64,000 nt of DNA from JAOUGY01 sp963825585. GTDB lineage: Bacteria; Actinomycetota; Acidimicrobiia; Spongiisociales; ZC4RG35. The stretch lies in assembly GCA_963825585.1 (NCBI GenBank), contig CAWGTX010000006.1, positions 806,001-870,000 on the forward strand, read 5' to 3'. Below are positions 7,908 through 15,987 of the stretch, in pieces (the stretch's first letter is position 1; each line of letters starts with the position of its first letter). A model generated the notes under the pieces. The model made no database searches. It saw only the letters and a program-made list of their open reading frames with translations, and was not told the DNA's origin. The position numbers were made by a program, and so were the translations under genes.

Positions 7908-8491
7908 ACGATCCTCTCGTCCCGGATGGGGATGGGCACACCGCCCTCTCCGACGACGACCGTCGCGGCCTGCTGCTCACCTACGTGGCGACGCGTGAGG
8001 ACCTGTTCGACGCCGAACAACGCAACATCAGCCAGGCCCTGCTGAGACGCCCACCCACCCTCGACCGCCTCCTGGACGATCACTACCTCCGGCGGCTCCA
8101 CCGGGACATGTTCGGGCAGGTGTGGTCGTGGGCAGGTCGCTACCGACTTCGCGAGACGAACCTGGGCATCGAGCCTCGAGAGATCCCGATGGCTGTGCGG
8201 ACTCTCGTCGGTGACTGCCGGGCCTGGCTCGAGCACTCCTCGTACCCGCCGGATGAAGTGGCCGCCAGGTTCCATCATCGCCTCGTCGCCATCCATCCGT
8301 TCCCCAACGGGAACGGGCGACACGGTCGGGTCGCCGCCGATCAGCTGATCGCCGCGCTCGGTCACCCGCCGTTGACCTGGGGTCGCTCACTCCCGGTCTC
8401 CACCGCCGAGCTCCGCGGAAGCTATCGCCGGGCCCTCGTTGCCGCCGACGATGGCGACATCGTCCCGCTGCTCGACTTCGCCCGGCGCTGA
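7904..8491 (+). CDS. Mobile mystery protein B (Fic/DOC family)
   Basis: 195 residues, the partner of mobile mystery protein A. The Fic motif is HPFPNGNGRHGR (residues 131-142). Fic enzymes transfer AMP or related groups to target proteins, using the motif His as base and an Asp/Glu to hold Mg-ATP. Here that acidic position is Asn (N135), which as far as I recall is usual for this subfamily and suggests an altered reaction. Other landmarks are YLRRLHRDMFGQVWSWAGRYR (second half of the fold) and a C-terminal RGSYRRAL helix. No clear inhibitory S/TxxxE motif is seen in either protein. ATGA overlap with the upstream gene means strict co-expression. Confidence 0.9.
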   Translation: MNDPLVPDGDGHTALSDDDRRGLLLTYVATREDLFDAEQRNISQALLRRPPTLDRLLDDHYLRRLHRDMFGQVWSWAGRYRLRETNLGIEPREIPMAVRTLVGDCRAWLEHSSYPPDEVAARFHHRLVAIHPFPNGNGRHGRVAADQLIAALGHPPLTWGRSLPVSTAELRGSYRRALVAADDGDIVPLLDFARR

Positions 8492-8541
8492 CGACCGAGC
8501 CTCGGATTCCGGTGCATCACCGAACCGGATAGGTTGGAACC

Positions 8542-9486
8542 ATGAAACGACTCCTCGCTCTGATGGCCGCCGGGAGCGCCGGCGTGCTCGGATACCGCCG
8601 CACGACCACCCGCGAGGTCACACCGTCACTCGACGCCGAACAGGTCGACGTGGGCTTCGGTGAGCACACCATCGCCACCTACCGGCGCGGAAGCGGAGCG
8701 CCGATCGTCCTGATCCACTCGGTGAACGCCGCCGCCTCGGCGGCGGAGATGCGGCCACTGTTCGACCGACTACCGGCCGACCGGCGAGTCGTCGCGCTCG
8801 ACCTGCTCGGGTACGGCAGATCGTCGCGGCCCGCCGAACGCCACACCCCGGAGTCGATGGCGGGCGGCATCGAGGCGGTACTCGAGGATCTCGGAGAGCC
8901 ATGCGACGTCGTGGCCCTGTCGCTGGGGTGTGAGTTCGCCACCCGGGTGGCGACCAACCGGCCCGAAGCGATTCGCTCCCTCACCTTGATCTCGCCCACC
9001 GGGATGCAGTCGGACCAGGGCCGGTCGCTCCAGGTGCCGTCATTGGGATCGCTCATCCGGTCTCCGATCGCCGGCGAGTTGCTGTATGCCGCTCTGGCCT
9101 CGAAGCCGTCGATCGGCTACTTCCTCGGCAAGTCGTTCAGGGGCCCGGTCGACCCGGGAATGAAAGCCGACGCTCATCAGACCTCTCGGCACCGCAACGC
9201 CCGCTTTGCCCCAGCGTCGTTCCTCGAGGGTGTGTTGTTCACCCCCCATGCCGTCGAGGCGCTGTACGAACGGGTGAGCCAGCCGGTGCTGGTGATCGCC
9301 GACGAGGACCCGTACACCGACTTCGGCGCACTCGACGGCCTGCTCGCCCGACGCGACTCATGGCAGTGGTTCCGACTCGCCCCACACCGCGGACTCCCAC
9401 AGTTCGAGCAACCCGATGCGACCGCCGCGGTGATCGAGTCCTTCCACGGAAGCGTTACGGAAGAGACTCACCGGACCAGCCGGTGA
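8542..9486 (+). CDS. Alpha/beta hydrolase
   Basis: 314 residues. An N-terminal hydrophobic stretch (LLALMAAGSAGVLGY) may be a signal or anchor. The hydrolase core follows: oxyanion strand PIVLIHSVNAAAS, DLLGYGRSSRP, nucleophile elbow ALSLGCE (Ser), acid ADEDPYTDFG, and His in APHRGLPQ. It is an esterase- or lipase-like enzyme of unknown substrate. The promoter is leaderless: TAGGTT (8530-8535) lies six bases before the ATG. It stands alone between the Fic gene and the aquaporin. Confidence 0.82.
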   Translation: MKRLLALMAAGSAGVLGYRRTTTREVTPSLDAEQVDVGFGEHTIATYRRGSGAPIVLIHSVNAAASAAEMRPLFDRLPADRRVVALDLLGYGRSSRPAERHTPESMAGGIEAVLEDLGEPCDVVALSLGCEFATRVATNRPEAIRSLTLISPTGMQSDQGRSLQVPSLGSLIRSPIAGELLYAALASKPSIGYFLGKSFRGPVDPGMKADAHQTSRHRNARFAPASFLEGVLFTPHAVEALYERVSQPVLVIADEDPYTDFGALDGLLARRDSWQWFRLAPHRGLPQFEQPDATAAVIESFHGSVTEETHRTSR

Positions 9487-9766
9487 CCTCCAGCCACTCG
9501 GACAGCGAAGAGTTCAAGCCGCCGTCGGCCTCGCTCGTGACCGCCGGAGCGGGACTCGACCCACCCCTCCCTTCGGCGCCGGTGGTAGACCGCCCGGGTC
9601 GGCGCCAACGCTACGCAGCGCGTGGAGCACGGAGGGGGGTCGAAACCCGGAAGTGACCCACGTCGAGCGGCCCCATGCGACGGATCCCGGGTAGCCCGCA
9701 TCAGGGGATCCGGACGTGTACGTTCGGACTGCAATCCACGTTCGCGCACGGAAGGGGAACGGCGAC
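9487..9766. other. 280-base intergenic region, no gene seen
   Basis: Between the hydrolase and aqpZ. The last codons of the hydrolase form a small CACCGG/CCGGTG hairpin. A GGTCGAAACC stretch resembles a tRNA T-arm but no acceptor or anticodon stem surrounds it. Nothing else is assignable except the GGAAGGGGA ribosome site of aqpZ. Confidence 0.5.
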
Positions 9767-10531
9767 ATGAACACCAAACCACTGGCGGCCGAGCTGATCG
9801 GAACGTTCTGGCTGGTACTCGGCGGATGCGGGGCCGCGGTGCTCGCAGCCGACTTCGGAGTCGGCGGCAACGACACCAGCCTCGGGCTCGGGTTCCTCGG
9901 GGTGAGCCTGGCCTTCGGCCTCACCGTGCTCACCGGGGCTTATGCTCTCGGGCACATCTCGGGTGGGCACTTCAACCCGGCTGTCACCCTGGGGCTGGTG
10001 GTCGCCGGCCGCTTCGAGCTGAAGAACGCCGCCGGCTACATCGTCTCGCAGGTCATCGGAGGACTACTCGCCGCGGGAACCATCTTCCTGATCGCCTCCG
10101 GTCAGGACGGCTGGGCGATCGGGGATGGCGCCGGGGCATTCGCCACCAACGGGTACGGCGAACTCTCCCCCGGCGGCTACGGTCTCGGCGCCGCCTTCCT
10201 CACCGAGGTGGTCCTGACGGCGGTGTTCCTCATCGTGATCCTCGGCTCCACCGCCAAGAAGGCAGCGCCGGCGATGGGCGGGCTTGCGATCGGGCTGTCG
10301 CTCACGCTGATCCACCTGGTGTCGATCCCGGTCACCAACACCAGTGTCAACCCTGCCCGGTCGACCTCCCAGGCGATCTTCGCCGGCGGTGAGTACATCG
10401 GCCAGCTGTGGATGTTCTGGGTGGCCCCGATCATCGGCGCCGCCGTGGGTGCGGGTCTTCACCGTTACGTGCTCGGCGGTGATGAGGACGTCGTCGTACC
10501 GGCGTCACAAACCACCACCGCGGGGAACTGA
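9767..10531 (+). CDS. aqpZ: Aquaporin Z (MIP family water channel)
   Basis: 254 residues, six transmembrane helices, the usual length for AqpZ. Both pore motifs are intact: GGHFNPAVTLG after helix 2 and TNTSVNPARS after helix 5. The selectivity-filter residues expected for a water channel (Arg after the second NPA; His in LIHLVSIPVTN) are present, so water rather than glycerol is favoured. The insert FATNGYGELSPGGYG between helices 3 and 4 is typical of AqpZ. A GGAAGGGGA ribosome site precedes the ATG. Confidence 0.92.
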   Translation: MNTKPLAAELIGTFWLVLGGCGAAVLAADFGVGGNDTSLGLGFLGVSLAFGLTVLTGAYALGHISGGHFNPAVTLGLVVAGRFELKNAAGYIVSQVIGGLLAAGTIFLIASGQDGWAIGDGAGAFATNGYGELSPGGYGLGAAFLTEVVLTAVFLIVILGSTAKKAAPAMGGLAIGLSLTLIHLVSIPVTNTSVNPARSTSQAIFAGGEYIGQLWMFWVAPIIGAAVGAGLHRYVLGGDEDVVVPASQTTTAGN

Positions 10532-10598
10532 CGGGCGTCTGTGTGCAGCAGCGGGCGGAAAGCGTCCGGATGTGCACACAACCCCGTAGCCTGCCGAG

Positions 10599-11861
10599 AT
10601 GCGTGTGATCGTGATCGGGGCCGGCGTGTCCGGCCTCACCGCTGCCAGAGACCTCTCCGCCGCCGGCGCCGACGTGGTGGTGGTGGAAGCACGAGACCGG
10701 ATCGGGGGCCGCACCTGGACCCATGACATCGCCGGGGTGCCGGTCGACCTGGGCGGCTCGTGGATTCACGGTCCGTTCGGGAACCCACTGTCGGACGAGG
10801 TGACGCTGGCGGGCCTCGCCACCCGCAACGATGGCACCTGGGGAACCGGGATGGCGGTGTGGGTGGAAGGCTCAGGGTGGGCACCACCCCCCGTGGTCGC
10901 CACCGCGGTAGCGGTCCGGACCGACTTCGACTTCGAGGAGGCGACCGCGGCGCTCGGCCGGGAGGGCACCTACCGGGAAGGGATCGACTGGTACCTGACC
11001 GACCGGCGGCTCGACGGGTCGTCGGCGGACGTTGCCCGGTTCTCGCTCGAATGGCTGGACTCAGCACTCAACATCGGCGGCCTCCCCGACGAGGTGTCGC
11101 TGACCGGATCGGCGGCATACCACCTCCATTCCGGAGGCAACGCCGCCATCGACGGCGGCTACCGCCGGCTGGTCGACCATCTCGCCGCCGGTCTCGACAT
11201 CCGCCTCGACGAGTCGGTCCTGGCGATCGAACACGGCGGACCGGTTGACGCCCTGGTGTCCACCACGTCGGGGACCCTGCGGGCGGACGCAGTAGTGGTC
11301 ACGGTGCCACTGGGAGTCCTGAAGAAGCGCAGCATCACCTTCCTTCCCGCCCTCCCGGGTCATCACGCCGCCGCCGACCGGTTGGGCATGGCCACACTCG
11401 AGAAGGTGGTGCTGCGGTTCGACACTCCGGTCTTCCCCGAGCACACCCGACGGATCACCTTCGTGTCCGACGACCACCGGTTCCCGGCCTGGGCCGACAT
11501 GACCCACCACGCCGGGGCGCCCACCGTGATCGCATTTCACAATCCTCGAGCGACCAATACCATGGCCACGTGGTCGTCCGAACGACGCGTGGAGGAAGCC
11601 CGCCGCGTGCTCTCCTCCATGCTCGGCGATATCCCCGAACCCGTCGACGCACATGTCACCGACTGGCAGAACGATCCCTGTGCGTACGGTTCGTACTCGT
11701 ACGTGGCCAAAGGGAGTTCGGCGCAGGACATGACGACGCTCGGCCGACCCGGATCGAACCGACTCTTCTTCGCCGGTGAACACACCGTCCCCGAATACTT
11801 CGGCACCGTCCACGGCGCCTTCGTCTCCGGCGCCCGGGCAGCGGCAGCGTTGCGCCGATGA
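10599..11861 (+). CDS. Flavin-containing amine oxidase
   Basis: 420 residues. The N-terminal FAD-binding Rossmann motif is VIVIGAGVSGLTAARDL, followed by EARDRIGGRTWT, characteristic of the monoamine/polyamine oxidase family. The C-terminal FAD motif is LFFAGEHTVPEYFGTVHGAF. It would oxidise an amine with oxygen as acceptor in the cytoplasm; the substrate cannot be read from the sequence. Leaderless promoter TAGCCT (10587-10592) six bases before the ATG. Overlaps the WYL regulator by ATGA, so the two are co-transcribed. Confidence 0.87.
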   Translation: MRVIVIGAGVSGLTAARDLSAAGADVVVVEARDRIGGRTWTHDIAGVPVDLGGSWIHGPFGNPLSDEVTLAGLATRNDGTWGTGMAVWVEGSGWAPPPVVATAVAVRTDFDFEEATAALGREGTYREGIDWYLTDRRLDGSSADVARFSLEWLDSALNIGGLPDEVSLTGSAAYHLHSGGNAAIDGGYRRLVDHLAAGLDIRLDESVLAIEHGGPVDALVSTTSGTLRADAVVVTVPLGVLKKRSITFLPALPGHHAAADRLGMATLEKVVLRFDTPVFPEHTRRITFVSDDHRFPAWADMTHHAGAPTVIAFHNPRATNTMATWSSERRVEEARRVLSSMLGDIPEPVDAHVTDWQNDPCAYGSYSYVAKGSSAQDMTTLGRPGSNRLFFAGEHTVPEYFGTVHGAFVSGARAAAALRR

Positions 11862-12544
11862 ATCGCACCGACCGGCTCTACGCCATCGTCGAGGAGCTCC
11901 GAGGATCATCGGCACCGGTCTCGGCGCGGCGACTGTCCGACCGATTCGAGGTGACCACCCGCACGATCGAACGAGACATCCTCGCCCTGCAGGAGGCCGG
12001 GGTCCCGATCTACGCCGAAACGGGGCGCACCGGCGGATACGTCCTCGATGCAAGCCGCACCCTGCCACCGGTCAACTTCACGCCGGCGGAGGCAGCGGCG
12101 GCCGCCATCGCCCTCACCGCTGGTTCGTCCACGCCACTCCCTCAGTCAGCCCGGTCCGCCCTCGCCAAGATCCTCGCTGCCATGCCCGAAGACGACGCCG
12201 ATGCCGCCCGAAGTCTCGGCGACCGTTTCGTGCGGTTCGTGCCACCCGAACCACACCTGCGAGTGCCGAGGGTGATCGAGCAGGCCATCGTCGAGCGACG
12301 GGTCGTCCGCCTGATGTATCGGGACAAGCGGGGCGAGCCCAGCGAACGCATCGTCGAGCCGATGGTGGTCGTGGGGGTCGAGCCGAGTTGGTATCTGGGG
12401 GCGTGGTGCCGGCTCCGTGACGGGTTCCGGACATTCCGCATCGACCGGATCGAACACGCGATCCTCACCCGGGAAGTGGCGATCCAGCGGGAGCTGCCGA
12501 CCATCGATCTGACCCCGCTCGTGCCAGAGCGCCCTTTTTCCTGA
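11858..12544 (+). CDS. HTH and WYL-domain transcriptional regulator (YafY-like)
   Basis: 228 residues. N-terminal winged HTH (MNRTDRLYAIVEELRG, SARRLSDRFEVTTRTIERDI) followed by the ligand-sensing WYL domain (residues ~140-205) with the core PSWYLGAWCRLRDGFRTFRIDRI. WYL regulators often answer to nucleotides, DNA damage or small metabolites. Placed between an amine oxidase (ATGA overlap) and a VOC-family gene 66 bases on, it may regulate one or both. Confidence 0.85.
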   Translation: MNRTDRLYAIVEELRGSSAPVSARRLSDRFEVTTRTIERDILALQEAGVPIYAETGRTGGYVLDASRTLPPVNFTPAEAAAAAIALTAGSSTPLPQSARSALAKILAAMPEDDADAARSLGDRFVRFVPPEPHLRVPRVIEQAIVERRVVRLMYRDKRGEPSERIVEPMVVVGVEPSWYLGAWCRLRDGFRTFRIDRIEHAILTREVAIQRELPTIDLTPLVPERPFS

Positions 12545-12610
12545 AACACCGACAGGACGCCGTCGCCTGACCCTCCGAGAGTGAACTTCCATCACGACAG
12601 AGGAGATGAG

Positions 12611-12976
12611 ATGGCGACATCGATTGCACCCGTCACCTGGTTCGAGGTCCATACACCCGAGCCGGAGCGGACCCACCGCTTCTACGGCGACCTGTTCGGC
12701 TGGAGCTTCTCGTCGGACATGCCGGGTTACGACATGGTCGGCCAGGGCGACGAAGCACGGATCGGCGGCGGTATCGCCTCGACCGGGCCGGATCACGAGC
12801 CCATGACGGTGTTCTGTGTCCAGGTCGACGATGTCGAGGCCGCCTGCAGACATGCGGTGGAGCTCGGCGGTTCTGTCCGGGTACCACCCCGGGTGAGCGA
12901 CCAGGGCCTCGCCTTCGCCTACGTCAGCGATCCCCACGGCAGCGTGTTCGGGGTGTGGAAACCGCCGACCGGGTGA
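12611..12976 (+). CDS. VOC (glyoxalase/dioxygenase superfamily) protein
   Basis: 121 residues, two βαβββ modules: TWFEVHTPEPERTHRFYGDLFGW (first) and VFCVQVDDVEAACRHAVELGG with GLAFAYVSDPHGSVFGVW (second). Such proteins bind a metal and act on or sequester small molecules; YafY-type regulators are frequently beside them. Start chosen for the GAGGAGATGAG ribosome site. A strong hairpin follows the stop. Confidence 0.85.
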   Translation: MATSIAPVTWFEVHTPEPERTHRFYGDLFGWSFSSDMPGYDMVGQGDEARIGGGIASTGPDHEPMTVFCVQVDDVEAACRHAVELGGSVRVPPRVSDQGLAFAYVSDPHGSVFGVWKPPTG

Positions 12977-12981
12977 CCCTC

Positions 12982-13018
12982 GGATGGTGGCCTCGTCGGA
13001 GTGGCGAGGCCGCCATCC
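12982..13018 (+). terminator. Hairpin terminator after the VOC gene
   Basis: GGATGGTGGCCTCG (12982-12995) pairs with CGAGGCCGCCATCC (13005-13018) with a single G-U pair and a 9-base loop, four bases after the stop. No U-tract follows, as is common in high-GC actinobacteria. Confidence 0.75.
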
Positions 13019-13021
13019 CCA

Positions 13022-13550
13022 TCACAGGCCTCGACGCCTGCCCACCTGGATGGCGTTGACCACCCACACGAGCCCGGTGAACACCGGCACGGCCCACTGG
13101 GCGATCCGCAGCCGATGATGCGACGCCGCCACATGGGGCGGGATAGCGGCGATCGGCTCGACGGCGGACGGCTGGAAGGTCGATGACTACGAGGTGGAGC
13201 TGCCGGTCGAGCAACCGGGGCCACCGACGGCAGGCGGCTCATGGGAGACGGCCCGTGGGTTGATGGCCGACTACGAATTCGCCGATGCCGCCACGGTCGC
13301 GACATGCTGCTCGAAGCGCGCTTCTTCGGCCTGCGGTTCCGTCTCGGCGTGCGAGTTGGCGGTCTCGTCGACGACACCGTCACCATCGACGGACGAGCCA
13401 TCAGGGTGTGGGGATGGAACTACGACTCTGCAGGGGCCACATCGAGATGGGCCAGGTCGAGCAGTCGCTGGCCGATGGCAGCTCACGCGCCCCGCAGGCG
13501 GGGAGTCCGTCCGATCGGATCCGCGTCGACCCCGTCGATCGGGGTGAGGG
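13022..13550 (+). pseudogene. Decayed DUF1990-like gene
   Basis: From about 13140 the + strand encodes pieces of a DUF1990-type protein in three successive frames: DDYEVELPVEQPGPPT with WETARGLMADYEFADA; then DMLLEARFFGLRFRLGVRV and RAIRVWGWNY; then GHIEMGQVEQSLADGS. Family members run straight through these blocks, so the gene has at least two frameshifts and has lost its end. Bases 13022-13132 on the minus strand read as a 36-residue membrane-protein tail (RIAQWAVPVFTGLVWVVNAI) with no proper start, perhaps another remnant. The region looks like a small graveyard between two terminators. Confidence 0.6.
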
Positions 13551-13584
13551 CGGCTGAGCCGGGCGTCCAGTACCGAAACGCCGT

Positions 13585-13615
13585 GGAGGGCCCCGGCGAT
13601 CCGCCGGGGCCCTCC
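13585..13615. terminator. Perfect 13-bp GC hairpin
   Basis: GGAGGGCCCCGGC (13585-13597) and GCCGGGGCCCTCC (13603-13615) pair perfectly around a 5-base loop. It sits 35 bases past the end of the leftward LPFTG gene and just after the DUF1990 remnant, so it can serve both strands. Confidence 0.8.
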
Positions 13616-13650
13616 GCGATTCGGGGTTGGTGTCAGCCGGGAGGCGACTG

Positions 13651-15648
13651 TCACCAACCGCCGAGGCTGTCGCTGCCGTCCTCGGCGGGTCGGCGGCGCA
13701 GACCCATCAGGAGGGTCGCTCCGCCCGCCAGGGCGAGCAGTCCGATCATCGCCGTAGCCTGCAACTCGAACCCGGTGAAGGGAAGCGTGCTGGCGGTGAC
13801 CGGCGGGACGGTGGTCGTGGTCGATGCGGGCTGAGGTGCCGTGGTCGAGGTGGTTTCGGCCTCGGTGGTCGTGGTGGTGATCTCGACGACCGTGCTGCTG
13901 GTGGTGACGGGCGGCAGCGTCGTCACCGTGGTCGGGCTGACCGTGTCACCGACGATGCCGGCATCCCAGCTCATGTCGTTCGTGTCGTCGTTCACGACGA
14001 TCTCGGCAGTGAGGCCGTTGGCATCGGCGTTGCTGTCGGCGGCGAAGTCGCCCCCGTTCTGCACCGTCCATGCCTCGTTCACCAGCCCGGCGAGGTCGGG
14101 GAGCTCGAAGCGCACCCGGTAGACGCCGCCGCACAGATCGGAGAACTCGTAGTGACCGTTCCCGTCGGTGACGGTGGTGGCGAGGACGTTGCCCTCAGCA
14201 TCGAGCAGGTGGATCACCACACCTTCGACCATTTCCTCACCGGCGTCCTGCACGCCGTTGCGGGGCTTCATGTCGATCCAGACGTAGTCGCCGATGACGG
14301 CAGTGCACTCGGGCGAGCAGTCGCCCAGCGTGAACGAACCACTGGTGACGCCCACCAGAGCCACACGGGCTGCCGCCGACGCGCTCCAGGTGTAGTCGCC
14401 GGGAGCAAGCTGGAGCGTGGCACCGGAACCGTCGATCAGGTAGGGGCCCCCCGGGCCTTCCACCACGATCTGAGCGGCGTTGGCCGGAGCGATACTGAAG
14501 CGCACATCTGTGCTCACCAGCCCGGTCTCGACGTCGTAGACGCATTCCCCGACCTTCACCGACACCATTCCATCCGGAGCAGTGCACTCGGCGGTCCGGA
14601 AGTTGCCGCGGCTGGGGCCGTCGATGACGAAGCCCGCAGCGGGCTCAGCGGTCCAGGTGTGGCGACCGGGCTCGACCATGATCTCGGAGGTCTCGTCGAT
14701 GACGACGACGCCGGTAGGTGTGTTGATCGTGACGGTGGCAGCCCCGGCAGGCTCGATGGAGACGGCGACGGGTGTCATCGACATCCCCGAGACCTCACGG
14801 CAGTATCCGACCTCGATCGAGACCGACGCGGCATAGGTACCGACGGTCGTGGTTGTCGACTCGACGGTTGTCGTCGTGGTAGCCATGGTGGTCGTGGTGG
14901 ACTGCTCTGCCTCGAGGCACGCCTGGACGTGGGAGATGGCAGCCTGCTGTCCCCCGTTGTTGATCGGAGCGTTCAAGGCCTGGAAGGGCCCAGCCGTGTA
15001 GACGTTGGCGGCGTTGCCTCCCTTGACGATGACGGCGATGACATCATTGCCCGAAACCGAGACCGTCTGACCGGAGTAGTCGAAGAAGACTCCGTCGATG
15101 GTGGTGTCGGTGCCGGGCGAGTCGTCTTTGACGCCCGCTCCGTACCCGAGGGATACGCAACTCGGGTTGCCGCTCACCAGTGTTCCGGGGTTGTCCACGA
15201 CGGTCGTCGTGGTCGTCTCCGGCTCGGTGGTGGTCGTTCCGCCACACTCCTCACCTGCCACGGTCACGGTGGTGGACCGCGAGTCGCCGGCTCCGGCGCC
15301 GTTACCCCAGGGCCCATCCGCCCGGGCCATCACGGTGACGGTACGGCCCGCCCACGCCGATGCCTGGATGGTCCCGTCGAAGGAGTAGCCGTTGTCGGCG
15401 GTGAACTCACCGGAGGTCTGAAGCGCCCCATCGACGTAGATGCCGATGCTGGCGTTCGAGCCACGGGCACCGGTGGCCCAAGACTCGGACGAGAACGAGA
15501 TGACCGGCTCGTATCCTTCACAGGACGACGAGGCCGAAACCTCTGGATGATGTGCGAGCGCTCCCGGTGCACCGATCACCGTGATCGAAGCCAGTAGCGC
15601 CACGAGGATGAAGAACGCACTGGTTCTCCTGACCGCTAGGCCGTTCAT
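13651..15648 (-). CDS. LPFTG-anchored cell-surface protein with SdrD B-like domain
   Basis: 665 residues. Signal peptide 1-32; an N-terminal β-rich region with paired Cys; Thr-rich linkers (TTTTEPETTTTT and others); several ~100-residue β modules; an SdrD_B-type domain at ~430-560 (VIGDYVWIDMKPRNGVQDAGEE, then DGNGHYEFSDLCGGVYRV). The C-terminus is a sorting signal: LPFTG (622-626), a hydrophobic helix, then RRR, with an unusual 11-residue acidic tail. Sortase would attach it to the wall. Thr-rich linkers are probably glycosylated. Start chosen for the CGGGAGGCA ribosome site. The adjacent gene is a secreted subtilisin in the same orientation. Confidence 0.85.
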   Translation of the reverse strand: MNGLAVRRTSAFFILVALLASITVIGAPGALAHHPEVSASSSCEGYEPVISFSSESWATGARGSNASIGIYVDGALQTSGEFTADNGYSFDGTIQASAWAGRTVTVMARADGPWGNGAGAGDSRSTTVTVAGEECGGTTTTEPETTTTTVVDNPGTLVSGNPSCVSLGYGAGVKDDSPGTDTTIDGVFFDYSGQTVSVSGNDVIAVIVKGGNAANVYTAGPFQALNAPINNGGQQAAISHVQACLEAEQSTTTTMATTTTTVESTTTTVGTYAASVSIEVGYCREVSGMSMTPVAVSIEPAGAATVTINTPTGVVVIDETSEIMVEPGRHTWTAEPAAGFVIDGPSRGNFRTAECTAPDGMVSVKVGECVYDVETGLVSTDVRFSIAPANAAQIVVEGPGGPYLIDGSGATLQLAPGDYTWSASAAARVALVGVTSGSFTLGDCSPECTAVIGDYVWIDMKPRNGVQDAGEEMVEGVVIHLLDAEGNVLATTVTDGNGHYEFSDLCGGVYRVRFELPDLAGLVNEAWTVQNGGDFAADSNADANGLTAEIVVNDDTNDMSWDAGIVGDTVSPTTVTTLPPVTTSSTVVEITTTTTEAETTSTTAPQPASTTTTVPPVTASTLPFTGFELQATAMIGLLALAGGATLLMGLRRRPAEDGSDSLGGW

Positions 15649-15987
15649 GATTGCCTCCCGTAAGTGTTTCCACTGAGGAGGGCCGGTCTCACCACTCGCT
15701 CGTCCCGATCCAAGGTGGCCGAATAAGGATCGGAGGTCAACGCGTCCCGTGTACCCCATCTGCCACTCTCTGTGGCCGATGACCACAGTTGTAGCTGTGA
15801 CCAACCGACCACCCAGAGTGATCGCAGAATCACGCGGGGTGACTAGTCAGACCTGAGAAGACAGGGGCGAGGAGCGAAGGGCCAGAAGGGCATGAGGGGT
15901 GGATCGACTGGCCAGGCCTCCCATCCTGAGAGGCGAGCCGCTGCCGACCGCGCCTCCGACTCCTCGCCCTTCGCCCTGAGCCCCTCG
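15649..15987. other. 339-base intergenic region
   Basis: Between the stop of the subtilisin gene and the start of the LPFTG gene, both leftward. It must hold the LPFTG promoter. A CACAG-N6-CTGTG dyad lies near 15784-15799, and a 10-base inverted pair (GGGCGAGGAG at 15865, CTCCTCGCCC at 15960) spans the subtilisin 3' side. No gene or clear terminator. Confidence 0.5.

Noticed and set aside
9630..9660. tRNA-like T-arm (GGTCGAAACC)
   Set aside because: No acceptor, D or anticodon stem can be built around it.
13627..15597. 656-codon open frame on the + strand
   Set aside because: It mirrors the LPFTG protein gene. Long antisense frames are normal at this G+C, and its translation has no domain or start signal.
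15779..15803. CRP-like site (CACAG-N6-CTGTG)
   Set aside because: The half-sites are the inverse of TGTGA-N6-TCACA, and the site is ~135 bases from the next start.
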